From: Ligilactobacillus ubinensis
GTDB taxonomy: Bacteria > Bacillota > Bacilli > Lactobacillales > Lactobacillaceae
Assembly (NCBI RefSeq): GCF_024160875.1
Contig: NZ_JAIULA010000029.1
Coordinates: 1 to 32,088 of the forward strand
Reading direction: 5' to 3'
DNA length: 32,088 nucleotides
Numbering within the stretch: position 1 is the first letter of the stretch; each line of letters opens with the position of its first letter. This document shows positions 8,536 to 19,816 of this stretch, piece by piece. The position numbers and the translations under genes were made by a program. The notes under the pieces were generated by a model, which saw only the letters and a program-made list of their open reading frames with translations, did not search any database and had not been told where the DNA came from.

Positions 8536-8934
8536 ATGGCAAAGATGATTAAAGCTGTGGCAGCAGTTATTCAAGATGAGCAGGGTAATATTTTATTAGG
8601 GAAGCGTCAGTTAAAAAGAGTTGGCGGAGGCTTTTGGGAATTTCCAGGTGGAAAAATAGAAAAAAATGAAACACCTAAAAATGCATTATTAAGAGAATTA
8701 GTTGAGGAGCTAGGGGATAAAGCCCAGATAGGCAAAGAGGTATTACCAGCTGTTGTATATGCGTATCCGTGGGGGACAGTTGAAATAAGTTTTTATTTTG
8801 CTAAATTACAAACACAAAATTTAACCACGGTGGCGGATAGTGAATTTTGTTGGGTTACACCCAAAAAAGCGAAAAAAATGAACGTTTTAGCGGCAACACG
8901 ACCAGTACTAGAGGTATTAGAAAATGAGCAGTAG
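8536..8934 (+). CDS. MutT-type Nudix hydrolase
   Basis: A 132-residue Nudix enzyme. The Nudix box is complete from Gly39 to Gly60: G-x5-E45-x7-R53-E54-x-x-E57-E58-x-G60. It resembles small (deoxy)nucleoside triphosphate pyrophosphohydrolases that remove oxidised or aberrant nucleotides, though sequence alone does not fix the substrate. The gene follows the phosphatase by 9 nt, and its 3' end overlaps the helicase by 11 nt, so the Nudix and helicase products are translationally coupled and probably act in one process. Confidence 0.88.
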   Translation: MAKMIKAVAAVIQDEQGNILLGKRQLKRVGGGFWEFPGGKIEKNETPKNALLRELVEELGDKAQIGKEVLPAVVYAYPWGTVEISFYFAKLQTQNLTTVADSEFCWVTPKKAKKMNVLAATRPVLEVLENEQ

Positions 8935-11794
8935 ATTTGAGCAAACATTGACAGATAGTGTTTTGAACAGCTTTATTGATCAGACGCACTATCTTACTAA
9001 TCGCGAGTTAGCCCCAAGCTTGATTACTAATACAGCAAAAGATAATACCTGGATGGCGTTAAGAGCACAATTAGAACACTGTAAAAGTTTTAGTTTTGCG
9101 GTAGCTTTTATTACTTTGGACATATTAGCCCCATTAAAAGTTATTTTGGCAGACTTAGCAATTAAAGGAATTAAGGGCCGGTTGTTGACTGATAATTATT
9201 TACAATTTAATAATCCCGCCGTGTTTGAAGAATTGTTAAAGTTAAAAAATGTTGAAGTCAGACTAGCACAAACACAAGGTTTTCATGTTAAGGGCTATTT
9301 ATTTGAACATGAAAACTATACTAGTGCAATTATTGGAAGTGCCAATCTAACTCGTTCAGCGCTATTAGTAAATAAAGAATGGAATTTACAGGTTAATTCT
9401 CTGCAAAATGGACAATTAACAGAACAGTTTAAAAATGAATATCGAGCCCTTTGGCAAGATAGTATAGCTTTATCTGCTGAGTGGTTGGCAGAATATAAAA
9501 AGACGTATCAAGAACAAAAAAGAATAACTAGAGCAAAAGCAAATCTAGAAATAACACCGAATAAAATGCAAAAGCAAGCACTTTTAGCGTTAAGCGAATT
9601 ACGAAAAACGGGAGCCAAGAGAGGCCTAGTTGTTTCAGCTACTGGAACGGGGAAAACATATCTAGCAGCACTAGATGTAAAACAGTATCAGCCACAAAGG
9701 TTTTTGTTTATTGTCCATCGTGAACAAATACTAAAAAAAGCGTGTGCCAGTTTTCAAACAATTATTGGTGGTCAAAAGGATGATTTTGGCTTTTTAGTGG
9801 GTCAAAAGCGACAGATTGGGGCAAAATATCTTTTTGCAACAGTCCAAACATTAGCTAAACCGGAAGTACAAGCTTTATTTTCTCCATCGGATTTTGATTA
9901 TATTTTGATTGATGAGGCACATCGTAGTGGGGCTAAAAGTTATCAACAGTTATTTGCATATTTTAAACCTAAGTTTTGGTTAGGCATGACAGCTACACCT
10001 GAACGTAGTGATGATGTTAGTATCTTTGAACTGTTTGATTATAAAGTAGCTTATGAGATTAGATTGCAGGATGCACTTAGTGAGAATATGTTAGCTCCAT
10101 TTCATTATATTGGATTACAAGATTATGAATACGCGGGCAAGCTGATTGATGATAAAACACCGTTGAACAAACTAGCTTCTAGTGAACGGGTTAATTATAT
10201 TCTGAAGCAACTAAAATATTATGGAGATAGTAGTCTGAAGACACGAGGGCTAATTTTTTGTAGTCGTCAAGAAGAAGCCTTTGAGTTGGCAGAACTGTTA
10301 ACAAAGCGCGGGCACAATAGTCAGGCATTAACTAATCAACAAAGTGTTATAACACGCCAAAATGCTGTTAAAAAATTAGAAAACGGTCAACTAGAATATT
10401 TGATAACTGTGGATATCTTTAACGAAGGTATTGATATTCCATGTGTTAATCAAGTGGTCTTGTTACGGAATACACAGTCAAGCATTGTCTTTATTCAACA
10501 ATTAGGCCGCGGATTACGAAAGTATCCTAATAAAGAGTATGTAACAATTCTAGATTTTATTGGTAATTATAAGAATAATTACTTAATTCCATTGGCATTG
10601 TCTGGAGACAGGTCGTGTAGTCGTGATAATGCACGAACAACGCTGGCATTACAACAAACAATCGGTATTTCAACAATTAATTTCACAAAAATTGCGCAAA
10701 AACAAATCTATGCAGCGTTACAAGCTGTTAAATTAGATGCTTTGAAAAATCTACGTGAACAATATCGAGAGTTAAAAGCGCAGTTAGGCCGAATACCGCT
10801 GTTATATGATTTTCAGCGTTTTGGTTCGATTGACGCAAGAGTGTGGGCTAAAAACAATTCGTTAGATAACTATGCTAGCTTTTTACAAAAAGAAGGTGTG
10901 AAGTGCCAGCTATCCTTGTATGCGCAACAGGTACTAACGTTTGTAACCAAAGAATTAGTAAATGGAATGCGGGCACATGAATTAATCTTATTAGATATGT
11001 TAATGAGAAAAAATGAAGTTAGCAAAGAAGAATATCTAACTGAATTGAGGCAACACAACTGTTATATCTCAATGGATGTTTTGCAAAGTGTAAATCAAAT
11101 CTTAATGTTGGATTTCTTTAGAATCAAAGCGGGTGCAAAGCTAAAGGCTGAACAGTATGGTGATAAACCGCTGATGCAATATCAAAACGACAGTTACTAT
11201 TTAAATGGTGAATTACAGGCTTGCTTAAGACAGGAAGTTTGGTTTAAGCGATTATTTGAAGATGTGATAAAAACAGGTTTACTTATCACGCAAGAGTATA
11301 ATCCAGCAAAGCAGTTTACCCGTTTTAAAAAGTATACGCGTAAAGATGTTTGTCGCTTATTGAATTGGCCCAAAGATGTTAGTGCCCCGATGTATGGTTA
11401 TCGAGTAGGAGAAAAGGAATGTCCTATTTTTATTACCTATCAAAAAGCAACTGATATCAAAGCTGCTTTACGATATCAAAATGAATTTAGCACAAACGGA
11501 ATCATTCGCTGGTTTACTAGAAGTCCACGGCATATGGATTCGACAGAAGTAAAACAGCTACTTACTGGTGTTAAAGAACATCGACAAAAAATCGTATTAC
11601 AGCTTTTTGTTAAGCGTAGTGATGCTGAGGGCAAGGGCTTTTATTATTTAGGCAATGCGAATATTCTTCCTGATTCAATTAAAGAAGAACAGCTACCAAT
11701 TCCAAATAAAAAAGCTAAGCAGGTTGTAGGAATGGATCTACAATTGCAACAAGCATTAAGTTCATACGAATATCGATTGTTGACAGGTGAATAA
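8924..11794 (+). CDS. PLD-nuclease / DEAD-box SF2 helicase with DUF3427-like C-terminus
   Basis: A 956-residue multidomain protein. Residues of about 30-190 are a phospholipase D-like HKD nuclease domain with H121-x-K123 and Glu128 in the usual Asp place, then GSANLT (138-143). A complete superfamily II helicase follows: Walker A SATGTGKT (238-245), DEAH (330-333), TATPE (356-360), motif V in TVDIFNEGIDIP (495-506) and motif VI QQLGRGLRK (525-533). The long C-terminal part (about 560-956, with YTRKDVCRLLNWPKD and MYGYR) matches what I recall of DUF3427. Such proteins are assigned to DNA repair or to defence, with no settled role. The active-site HKD is single, so dimerisation is expected. Overlap with the Nudix gene implies joint function. 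A short gene-free region and guaB follow. Confidence 0.9.
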   Translation: MSSRFEQTLTDSVLNSFIDQTHYLTNRELAPSLITNTAKDNTWMALRAQLEHCKSFSFAVAFITLDILAPLKVILADLAIKGIKGRLLTDNYLQFNNPAVFEELLKLKNVEVRLAQTQGFHVKGYLFEHENYTSAIIGSANLTRSALLVNKEWNLQVNSLQNGQLTEQFKNEYRALWQDSIALSAEWLAEYKKTYQEQKRITRAKANLEITPNKMQKQALLALSELRKTGAKRGLVVSATGTGKTYLAALDVKQYQPQRFLFIVHREQILKKACASFQTIIGGQKDDFGFLVGQKRQIGAKYLFATVQTLAKPEVQALFSPSDFDYILIDEAHRSGAKSYQQLFAYFKPKFWLGMTATPERSDDVSIFELFDYKVAYEIRLQDALSENMLAPFHYIGLQDYEYAGKLIDDKTPLNKLASSERVNYILKQLKYYGDSSLKTRGLIFCSRQEEAFELAELLTKRGHNSQALTNQQSVITRQNAVKKLENGQLEYLITVDIFNEGIDIPCVNQVVLLRNTQSSIVFIQQLGRGLRKYPNKEYVTILDFIGNYKNNYLIPLALSGDRSCSRDNARTTLALQQTIGISTINFTKIAQKQIYAALQAVKLDALKNLREQYRELKAQLGRIPLLYDFQRFGSIDARVWAKNNSLDNYASFLQKEGVKCQLSLYAQQVLTFVTKELVNGMRAHELILLDMLMRKNEVSKEEYLTELRQHNCYISMDVLQSVNQILMLDFFRIKAGAKLKAEQYGDKPLMQYQNDSYYLNGELQACLRQEVWFKRLFEDVIKTGLLITQEYNPAKQFTRFKKYTRKDVCRLLNWPKDVSAPMYGYRVGEKECPIFITYQKATDIKAALRYQNEFSTNGIIRWFTRSPRHMDSTEVKQLLTGVKEHRQKIVLQLFVKRSDAEGKGFYYLGNANILPDSIKEEQLPIPNKKAKQVVGMDLQLQQALSSYEYRLLTGE

Positions 11795-11920
11795 AGTACT
11801 TTTGAATTAAAAAACAAGTCGCTGATAGGTCTTGAAAAAACTATCAAGAAAAATGAATTAATAACTAGAAAAATTATAATAAAAGGTTGTTTTATAAAAA
11901 AAAGATTAGAACTCTTGCAA

Positions 11921-13468
<1,548 letters not shown>

Positions 13469-13483
13469 GAGATGCTTTTCTAA

Positions 13484-13521
13484 AAAAACGCATCTGAGAT
13501 TTTATCTCGGATGCGTTTTTT
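13484..13521 (+). terminator. guaB terminator, probably bidirectional
   Basis: AACGCATC and GATGCGTT flank an inner GAGAT/ATCTC stem (13487-13518), followed by TTTTTT on the plus strand. The minus strand also reads into a T tract, so it may also stop transcripts of the convergent minus-strand gene. Confidence 0.9.
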
Positions 13522-13672
13522 ATTTGATATGTGGTACTAATAGATGTATCCCAAGATAGCTATGGGTGCATAAGCCAGGGTAGCCTAGATAATTTAAATC
13601 CCGACTATCTAAGAGGATAAAGTTAGTGCTTACTAACTAATTGCGTTTTGTACTACGCGCATTATATAAATA

Positions 13673-15406
13673 TTAATGCGGTAATTTTATTTTTGGAGTA
13701 AGCATATATCTTTTTGTTAGTTTAAAGCGATTATAGCATAGGTATAGTAAACAAATTAACCAAGTCAGTAAAGTTATAACTAAAACAAAATTAAACCAAC
13801 TACCGATATTATAACTAACAACTAAACGGTTCTTTCCTGCATGTTGCATTACGACCGGGGTTCCAATATCAGACAATTCATACTGATGTTTTGTTAGTTT
13901 TTTATTGTTTAAGACTAAACTGGTTTTATCATACTTAATTACAGGGACACTGATTGGCTCTTTTTTATCACCATACCAGGTGATAATCAATTTGTTTTTT
14001 GAAACAGTTTTTGTAAAGTAATCGCTAGGCCAAATAATGAAATATTCATATAAATCATAATTTCCTTTTTTATTATCATGATAGCTAGGTAAATAATCCG
14101 GTGTTTTCTTTTGAACTAAAGACAATAACTCGGCTAAATTTGTTGAATACAGTGAGTTACGAATTTTAGTAGTACTCCTAGTATCAAAGACAAAGGTGCT
14201 TTCATCTTTGATGGGATCATTATGCGTTAACCAGCGTTCATAACGATTATTTAGTAGTAACATAGTTTGAATGAAGCCAACTAATACTAATAAACACAAA
14301 ATAGGATAGATAATCCTAAAATGATGTTTAGATAACTGTTTGGAGAGAATCGTTCCACATAAAACACAAGCTAAAATTGTTGGAATTACAAAGAAACGAA
14401 ATGGAAATTGGAAAATCTCAAGCATTTTTATTTTGTATTTTGTAATAAAATACCATGGAAAAAGACTGGTAGATAATAACAAAAAGGTGAAAAAAGTACC
14501 AGTTGTAATCTTTAACAAGGGTGAATAATTATGCCAAAACTTAAAAGAAATATAGATTAAAGCAATTATTATTAAAGCAAGTGGTATTGGCGTAAACAGC
14601 CAGTACATACTGCGTTCGGTAATGCTGTAAAGATACATATGCTTGTTTGTAAATGGTAATATTAAATTATTTGATGATGTAACAGCTAATAAAACTGTCC
14701 AAACATTTAATGTGAGAATTAAAAATAAACTAATAGCTATAACAAGTTTAAGAATATCTTTTTTTCTGGTTGGTGAGGTTATTAAGCCGTAGCCAAAAAA
14801 AGGAAGATAAGTTAGTACCAAAAAAACAGTGCTTAAGACATGTACTTGAAGTAATAATGAAACACAGCAAGCAAGTTTGATGGCGTTAAGCTCATGTGTT
14901 TCAGCGTATTTAAAAGCAGGAATCAAGGCAAGCGGTGTAAAAGCAGCACCCCAACTGGTAAAGCCTTGCCGTAAAGTCCAGTATTGAATACAAAAAGTAG
15001 TCAAATAAAAACAAGATAATGTCACAGCAACACGAGCTTTGATGTGGACAGTGCGTAATAAAGCATACATTGAAAAACTTGCGATAAGGTTTAAAACAAG
15101 GCGAGAAAGCATTTGGTAGTTATACCAGGTTTTAGCTAATAAAACCAAACCACCTTGGAAATAAGCGAAAAGTGGCCCATATAAGGCATTGACGATACGT
15201 CCAGATTGTTGAAAACCATAGGTAGAAATAAAATAGTGGAAATTGCCAGTTTTTATTTGCATAGCGGCATCATAAAATCGATTATAGTGAAAAAGAAAAT
15301 CTTCGCCTAAGATTACTCCACCAGTAAGATATTGAGGTAAGACAAGCAACAAAGAAAATGTGATTAAAGAGCCACTTATTAATAACCGACGTTGGTATTT
15401 TTGCAT
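13673..15406 (-). CDS. Large multi-pass membrane protein, GT-C/YfhO-like
   Basis: A 577-residue integral membrane protein with about a dozen hydrophobic helices, the last near residues 535-560. After helix 1 an external loop holds GEDFLFHYNRF (E35, D36, H40, R43). An acidic pair in the first loop is typical of GT-C fold glycosyltransferases and of YfhO/PTPS-related membrane proteins. A soluble, probably extracytoplasmic domain lies before the final helix (about 420-535). A role in moving lipid-linked sugars to the cell envelope is inferred, not shown. The start ATG at 15406 follows GGAAGGA by about 9 nt; a longer frame reaching 15535 lacks a ribosome site. It is transcribed alone, convergent with guaB. 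Confidence 0.7.
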   Translation of the reverse strand: MQKYQRRLLISGSLITFSLLLVLPQYLTGGVILGEDFLFHYNRFYDAAMQIKTGNFHYFISTYGFQQSGRIVNALYGPLFAYFQGGLVLLAKTWYNYQMLSRLVLNLIASFSMYALLRTVHIKARVAVTLSCFYLTTFCIQYWTLRQGFTSWGAAFTPLALIPAFKYAETHELNAIKLACCVSLLLQVHVLSTVFLVLTYLPFFGYGLITSPTRKKDILKLVIAISLFLILTLNVWTVLLAVTSSNNLILPFTNKHMYLYSITERSMYWLFTPIPLALIIIALIYISFKFWHNYSPLLKITTGTFFTFLLLSTSLFPWYFITKYKIKMLEIFQFPFRFFVIPTILACVLCGTILSKQLSKHHFRIIYPILCLLVLVGFIQTMLLLNNRYERWLTHNDPIKDESTFVFDTRSTTKIRNSLYSTNLAELLSLVQKKTPDYLPSYHDNKKGNYDLYEYFIIWPSDYFTKTVSKNKLIITWYGDKKEPISVPVIKYDKTSLVLNNKKLTKHQYELSDIGTPVVMQHAGKNRLVVSYNIGSWFNFVLVITLLTWLICLLYLCYNRFKLTKRYMLTPKIKLPH

Positions 15407-15719
15407 GAAGATACGTCCTTCCAAAAAAGAGAATAGATCAAGCAACAAAGAGACATAATCAATAAGGAAGGTTGAGTAAGTTAAAATTAGTCTACCTTCC
15501 TTAGATATTGGTGAAATCCTTGAGCTTTGAAACACAGCATGAAGTGAGGATATTTAGCGAAGACTAAATAAAAACTGTGCTATTCTCTTTTGATGTCTAT
15601 ATTATGCTAGCAGTTAGTTAAAAAGATACGATAGACTTACTAACAAATTTTTGTAAACAATAGTTCATTTTCCCTTAAGATTTTACAAATCTTTATTGTT
15701 AAATATTAAAAACTATTAT
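15407..15719. other. Gene-free region between two minus-strand genes
   Basis: About 313 bp with no credible gene. It holds a perfect 9-bp inverted repeat, AAGGAAGGT (15464-15472) and ACCTTCCTT (15494-15502), in the leader of the GT-C-like gene. A -10-like TAATAT on the minus strand lies near 15600-15610. No RNA family was recognised. Confidence 0.5.
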
Positions 15720-16382
15720 TTAATAAGTATCTGTATCTAAGTAATGATTAAAATAAGCAACGTTAACACTATCATTAGTCAGGACTAGTTTTGAAACACA
15801 GCCATTTTTAGGACTAATACTAATATCGATGGTGGGGTCAAAGTGATGAATGATACTGCGAATAGTTGTTCCATGGCTAACAATTAAGATGTTTTGATTA
15901 TCATGGGCAATATTTTTAACTTTAGCAAAACCTTCATCAAGTCGTTGCCAGAATTCAGCATTGTTTTCGGCATTATTAAAAGGATCAGCAGCTTTAGCAA
16001 AATCGCGGGCTTCTTCAATAGAGTATTTTTCAATTATCTCAGCAAAAGTTTTACATCCATGCGAACCGCCAATTATAAACCATGCATTACCGGAATCAGC
16101 ACCTTCAAAATAGCCATAGCCTTGTTCTCTAAAGTTAGCTAATTCAATAGGTTGTGGGAGTGTATTTTTATTTTCACTTAAAACACCCTCACATGTTGTA
16201 GCAGCACGCATTGTATCACTATGAAAAGCATGATCAAACTTGATATGTGCAAGTCTTTTACCAGTAGTATGTGCTTGTTTCACTCCTAAATCGGTCAAAG
16301 ATGAATCACACCAACCTTGCATTCTGTTGTAGCGGTTTAAAATTGTTTGCCCATGACGGACAAGATAGATATTAAATGACAT
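15720..16382 (-). CDS. Histidine phosphatase (phosphoglycerate mutase-like) protein
   Basis: A 220-residue histidine phosphatase superfamily protein. The N-terminal LVRHGQT gives the catalytic Arg9-His10-Gly11, FHSDTMRA supplies the second arginine, and SHGTTIRS near residue 170 the second histidine. Lactobacillar paralogues of this kind are usually broad-specificity phosphatases rather than glycolytic mutases. The ATG at 16382 follows GAAAGGA; an 11-residue longer frame is less likely. The DedA gene ends 61 bp upstream, and a -10 TATACT with extended TG in that gap suggests an own promoter. Confidence 0.85.
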   Translation of the reverse strand: MSFNIYLVRHGQTILNRYNRMQGWCDSSLTDLGVKQAHTTGKRLAHIKFDHAFHSDTMRAATTCEGVLSENKNTLPQPIELANFREQGYGYFEGADSGNAWFIIGGSHGCKTFAEIIEKYSIEEARDFAKAADPFNNAENNAEFWQRLDEGFAKVKNIAHDNQNILIVSHGTTIRSIIHHFDPTIDISISPKNGCVSKLVLTNDSVNVAYFNHYLDTDTY

Positions 16383-16443
16383 AATAAATCCTTTCGTTGT
16401 TAAACATATATTCATCTTAGTATAGCATATTTAAAATGATGCC

Positions 16444-17088
16444 TTAAATTTGTGTCTCTTTTTTACGGCGCAAGAATTTTATTAAACCAAATATTGCGCT
16501 AGGAATAATAGCCAACAAAGCAATACCAATAAAGATTAGCGAGAAATGTTGTTGGACAATCGGAATTCTTCCAAAAAAGTAGCCAGTGATTACAGCAACG
16601 CCAACCCAAAGGGAGACACCTAACAGATTGTATAAAGAAAAACGACTAAACTTCATATGAACTGTTCCTGAAATTAAAGGAATAAAAGTTCTAATAAAAG
16701 GAACAAACCGTCCAAATACCACCGTTTTACCTCCGTGTCTTTTAAAGAAACGTTGAGCTGTTAGAAGTTTTGAAACAGGAATGTATCGCTTGAAGATAGT
16801 TAATCGTTCTAGGTGACGACCAATTGTGTAGTTGACGGTATCACCAAGTAACGCAGCAAAAAAGAAGACGGCAGTAAGCTTGTAGATATCAAGCGTATTA
16901 GCATCAACTGCGGCAATCGAACTAGTAAAAAAGATTAACGATTCACCTGGTAAGTATGGGAAAACCACTAGGCCTGTTTCTGCAAAAATAATGAGGAAGA
17001 ACAGCAAGTAAGACCAATTGCCACTGGCCTGAACTAGTGGAAACAGTGTTTGATTAAAATGTAAAATTGTATGCACGACTTGCTGCAA
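16444..17088 (-). CDS. DedA family (VTT/SNARE-associated) membrane protein
   Basis: A 214-residue DedA-family membrane protein. Family marks are ETGLVVFPYLPGESLIF (about residues 36-52), GDTVNYTIGR, and FGRFVPFIRTFIPLISG (about 124-140) with the conserved Arg-Pro-Arg pattern. Recent work assigns DedA proteins to undecaprenyl phosphate or phospholipid flipping; the substrate here is open. The start is a TTG, 6 nt after a perfect AAGGAGGT, with no ATG available, so the TTG is trusted. It is divergent from helD and upstream of the histidine phosphatase gene. Confidence 0.88.
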   Translation of the reverse strand: MQQVVHTILHFNQTLFPLVQASGNWSYLLFFLIIFAETGLVVFPYLPGESLIFFTSSIAAVDANTLDIYKLTAVFFFAALLGDTVNYTIGRHLERLTIFKRYIPVSKLLTAQRFFKRHGGKTVVFGRFVPFIRTFIPLISGTVHMKFSRFSLYNLLGVSLWVGVAVITGYFFGRIPIVQQHFSLIFIGIALLAIIPSAIFGLIKFLRRKKETQI

Positions 17089-17212
17089 AAAAATACCTCC
17101 TTTGATAGCTCTTTTCTTAAGATTAGAACGAATTTAGATAAAATGCTAGTCGGAGTGCTTAAAAATTAAAAAGTTCAAAGTTTCTTTACCTATGTTAAAA
17201 ATAACGTAATAG

Positions 17213-17242
17213 TTGCTTGAAACTTCTTTTATGTGATACAAT
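17213..17242 (+). promoter_or_regulatory. Putative helD promoter
   Basis: TTGCTT (17213-17218) and an extended -10 TGATACAAT (TACAAT at 17237-17242), spaced 18 bp, lie about 36 nt before the helD start. Confidence 0.5.
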
Positions 17243-17277
17243 TATTTACCAGAAAATTTGTGACGGGGAGAGATAGA

Positions 17278-19578
17278 ATGGTCAATGTAAAGAAGCAAGA
17301 ACAGCAACATATGGATGATGTTGTTGCTAAGATTCGCAGTGCTGAGGATAGAGATAGACAAGACATTGCAGAAGTTCAAGAAGATCGACGTGCAATTCAA
17401 GCCGACTTTTCTAATAACGTTCGTATCAAAGTTGGCACTTACTCAGGGATGATGGAAACTGCATTAACTGTTCGCCAACAGCAAAAGTTACTTGAAGAAC
17501 GTGAAAATAATTGGAAACAAGCAAGTCAACATTTAGAAATATTAGAGAAATTAGAAAAAAAGCCTTATTTTGCAAGGATAGACTTTCAAGAAGAAGGCGA
17601 ACCTAAATCAGAGAAAATTTATATTGGCCTAGCTACTTTTGCCGATAAACCAGATAATTTTTTGATTTATGATTGGCGTGCACCAATATCGAGTATTTAT
17701 TACGATGGTGGTGGCTTGGGTAATGTAACCTACATGACACCCGACGGAAAACGAAATGTTAATCTAACTTTGAAGCGCCAATTCATGGTAGAAGATGCCA
17801 AAATAAGTGTTGTTTTTGATACAGATGAAACAGTTGGCGACCAGATGCTGTTAGAAGTGTTGGATGAAAATGCTGATACGAAAATGAAAAGTATCGTAAC
17901 GACGATTCAGCAAGAACAAAATAAAATAATTAGAGATACAGATGCAGAATTGTTATTTGTGCAAGGAGCAGCTGGTTCAGGAAAAACATCGGCTGTTTTA
18001 CAGCGAATCGCATTTTTACTATATCGTTATCGCGGTAAATTAACATCGAGTCAAGTTGTTTTATTTTCACCTAATCAATTGTTCAACGATTATATTGATC
18101 AGGTTTTACCAGAATTAGGTGAGCAAAATATGTTGCAGATGACGTATTATCAACACGTACAACGCCGACTACCTAAAATACATGTGGAAACTTTGCAAGA
18201 ACGTTTTGAAGAAGAACAAAATGAATTAAACAAAAAATTGAAAGTTTTAAAAGATAGTTTAAAATTTTTCGACGTAACAACGGCGTATACTAGATACTTG
18301 GAAACAAATGGCGTTCGTTTTAGAGATATTAAAATCGGGAGCGAAATCTTTTTTAAAAAGGAACATATTCGTAAAATATATTATAGTTTTAATGAAAATT
18401 ATCATTTGCGTAATAGACTCTCGGCAACTAAAGAACGTTTGATTAAAGAATTAAATAGTAGAATCAATAAGCTAGCACGGACAGATGAGGTTCAAAAAGA
18501 AATTCAAGACTTAAGCCAAGAACAATTGAATAAGTTGTATGGGGATCGCCCCCGTAATTTTGCGAATGCAGAAAAAGAAATGAATTTCTTAGGTCATCAA
18601 TATGTAATGCGGGAATTTCAAGGTGTACATCGTGCGATTATTAAAAATCGGTTTATTAATATAAATGCACAATACATTAATTTTTTACGTAGTGTACCTG
18701 ATTTAGTAGATTTGAATAAATTTGCTTTGAGTATAGATGAATGGCAATTACACATAAGTAAAGTTAGGGATAACTTAAAGCAAAAGAAACTTTCATTGAC
18801 AGATGTCACTTCATATTTATATTTATATGATTGTATTACCGGTAAACGCGGTGAAAATGACATCAAACAGGTTTTTATTGACGAGATACAAGACTATACG
18901 GCTTATCAACTGGCTTTTTTGAAACAAGGATTTCCACGTGCCAAATTTACGATGCTAGGCGATTTGAATCAAGCAATTTTTACACACGAAAATAGCCACA
19001 GCTTATTAAGTGAATTAGGGACAATGTTTGATGCTAAAAAGACAAAGGTTGTTCAACTCACGAAGTCATATCGCTCAACACAACAGATTACTGATTTTAC
19101 AAAAGAAATCTTATTAGATGGTGAATCAGTGACGGCATTTGAAAGAAAAGGTGAGAAGCCACAGTTAACAAGCGCAGTGGATGAAGCAATCTTGGTTGAA
19201 GATGTAGCTAAGTGTTTACAAAAAAATACAGCTGATAAGTTAACGACGGCGATTATTGGCAAGAGTTTAGCCGAATGTGCTCAATTAACGGAGGCTTTAA
19301 AACAAAAAGGAATTCAAACAACGTTGATTAAAACGGAAAATCAACGATTAGCGAATGGAACAATTATTGTACCAGCATATTTAGCAAAAGGGTTAGAGTT
19401 TGATGCAGTTATTATGTGGCAAGCTAATGCAGCAAATTATAATGATGATAGTGAGCGACAATTAGTTTATACTATTTGTTCGCGGGCGATGCATCGTCTT
19501 GATATTTTTGCGACCGGTGATTTTACGCCATTGTTTGAACGAATCAATCCAGAATTGTATAATATTAAAAAGTATTAG
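17278..19578 (+). CDS. helD: HelD-like RNA polymerase recycling helicase
   Basis: A 766-residue UvrD/Rep-like superfamily I ATPase of the HelD type. A long charged coiled-coil N-terminus (about residues 1-95) precedes the helicase core, as in HelD, where it inserts into the RNA polymerase secondary channel. The P-loop QGAAGSGKTS is at 229-238, and Walker B reads VFIDEIQDYT. Late helicase motifs include YRSTQQITDF and GLEFDAV. HelD removes stalled RNA polymerase from DNA using ATP and can give rifampicin tolerance in some genera. The ATG at 17278 follows GGGGAG by 7 nt; an in-frame GTG at 17233 overlaps the promoter. Divergent from dedA. Confidence 0.88.
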   Translation: MVNVKKQEQQHMDDVVAKIRSAEDRDRQDIAEVQEDRRAIQADFSNNVRIKVGTYSGMMETALTVRQQQKLLEERENNWKQASQHLEILEKLEKKPYFARIDFQEEGEPKSEKIYIGLATFADKPDNFLIYDWRAPISSIYYDGGGLGNVTYMTPDGKRNVNLTLKRQFMVEDAKISVVFDTDETVGDQMLLEVLDENADTKMKSIVTTIQQEQNKIIRDTDAELLFVQGAAGSGKTSAVLQRIAFLLYRYRGKLTSSQVVLFSPNQLFNDYIDQVLPELGEQNMLQMTYYQHVQRRLPKIHVETLQERFEEEQNELNKKLKVLKDSLKFFDVTTAYTRYLETNGVRFRDIKIGSEIFFKKEHIRKIYYSFNENYHLRNRLSATKERLIKELNSRINKLARTDEVQKEIQDLSQEQLNKLYGDRPRNFANAEKEMNFLGHQYVMREFQGVHRAIIKNRFININAQYINFLRSVPDLVDLNKFALSIDEWQLHISKVRDNLKQKKLSLTDVTSYLYLYDCITGKRGENDIKQVFIDEIQDYTAYQLAFLKQGFPRAKFTMLGDLNQAIFTHENSHSLLSELGTMFDAKKTKVVQLTKSYRSTQQITDFTKEILLDGESVTAFERKGEKPQLTSAVDEAILVEDVAKCLQKNTADKLTTAIIGKSLAECAQLTEALKQKGIQTTLIKTENQRLANGTIIVPAYLAKGLEFDAVIMWQANAANYNDDSERQLVYTICSRAMHRLDIFATGDFTPLFERINPELYNIKKY

Positions 19579-19602
19579 TGGAATTTAGGAAGTAGCAAAT
19601 CA

Positions 19603-19688
19603 AAAAGAGTCTGGAATATGCAGCATGTTCCTAACGTTAAAAACGTTAGGAATACACGCTGATAAAAATTCCAGACTCTTTTATTTTT
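19603..19688. terminator. Compound bidirectional terminator between helD and the esterase gene
   Basis: Outer arms of 15 bp, AAAAGAGTCTGGAAT (19603-19617) and its exact complement (19668-19682), enclose a second perfect 11-bp palindrome, TTCCTAACGTT (19628-19638) with AACGTTAGGAA (19642-19652). CAGC/GCTG pair between them. T tracts follow on both strands, which suits the convergent genes on each side. Confidence 0.85.
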
Positions 19689-19816
19689 GAATATTGTGCA
19701 CTGAAAGGCAGTTAGCTATGCCTAATCTTTGTAATTCGATAATTCATAGATTTTTTGGCTTGTGCAACTGCTGTGGGTGCTATTTTTTAGGATATAGTTT
19801 GCATATAAGCTTAATT

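Noticed and set aside
11818-11880. Purine riboswitch in front of guaB
   Set aside because: Only short inverted repeats are present; the conserved riboswitch core sequences were not found.
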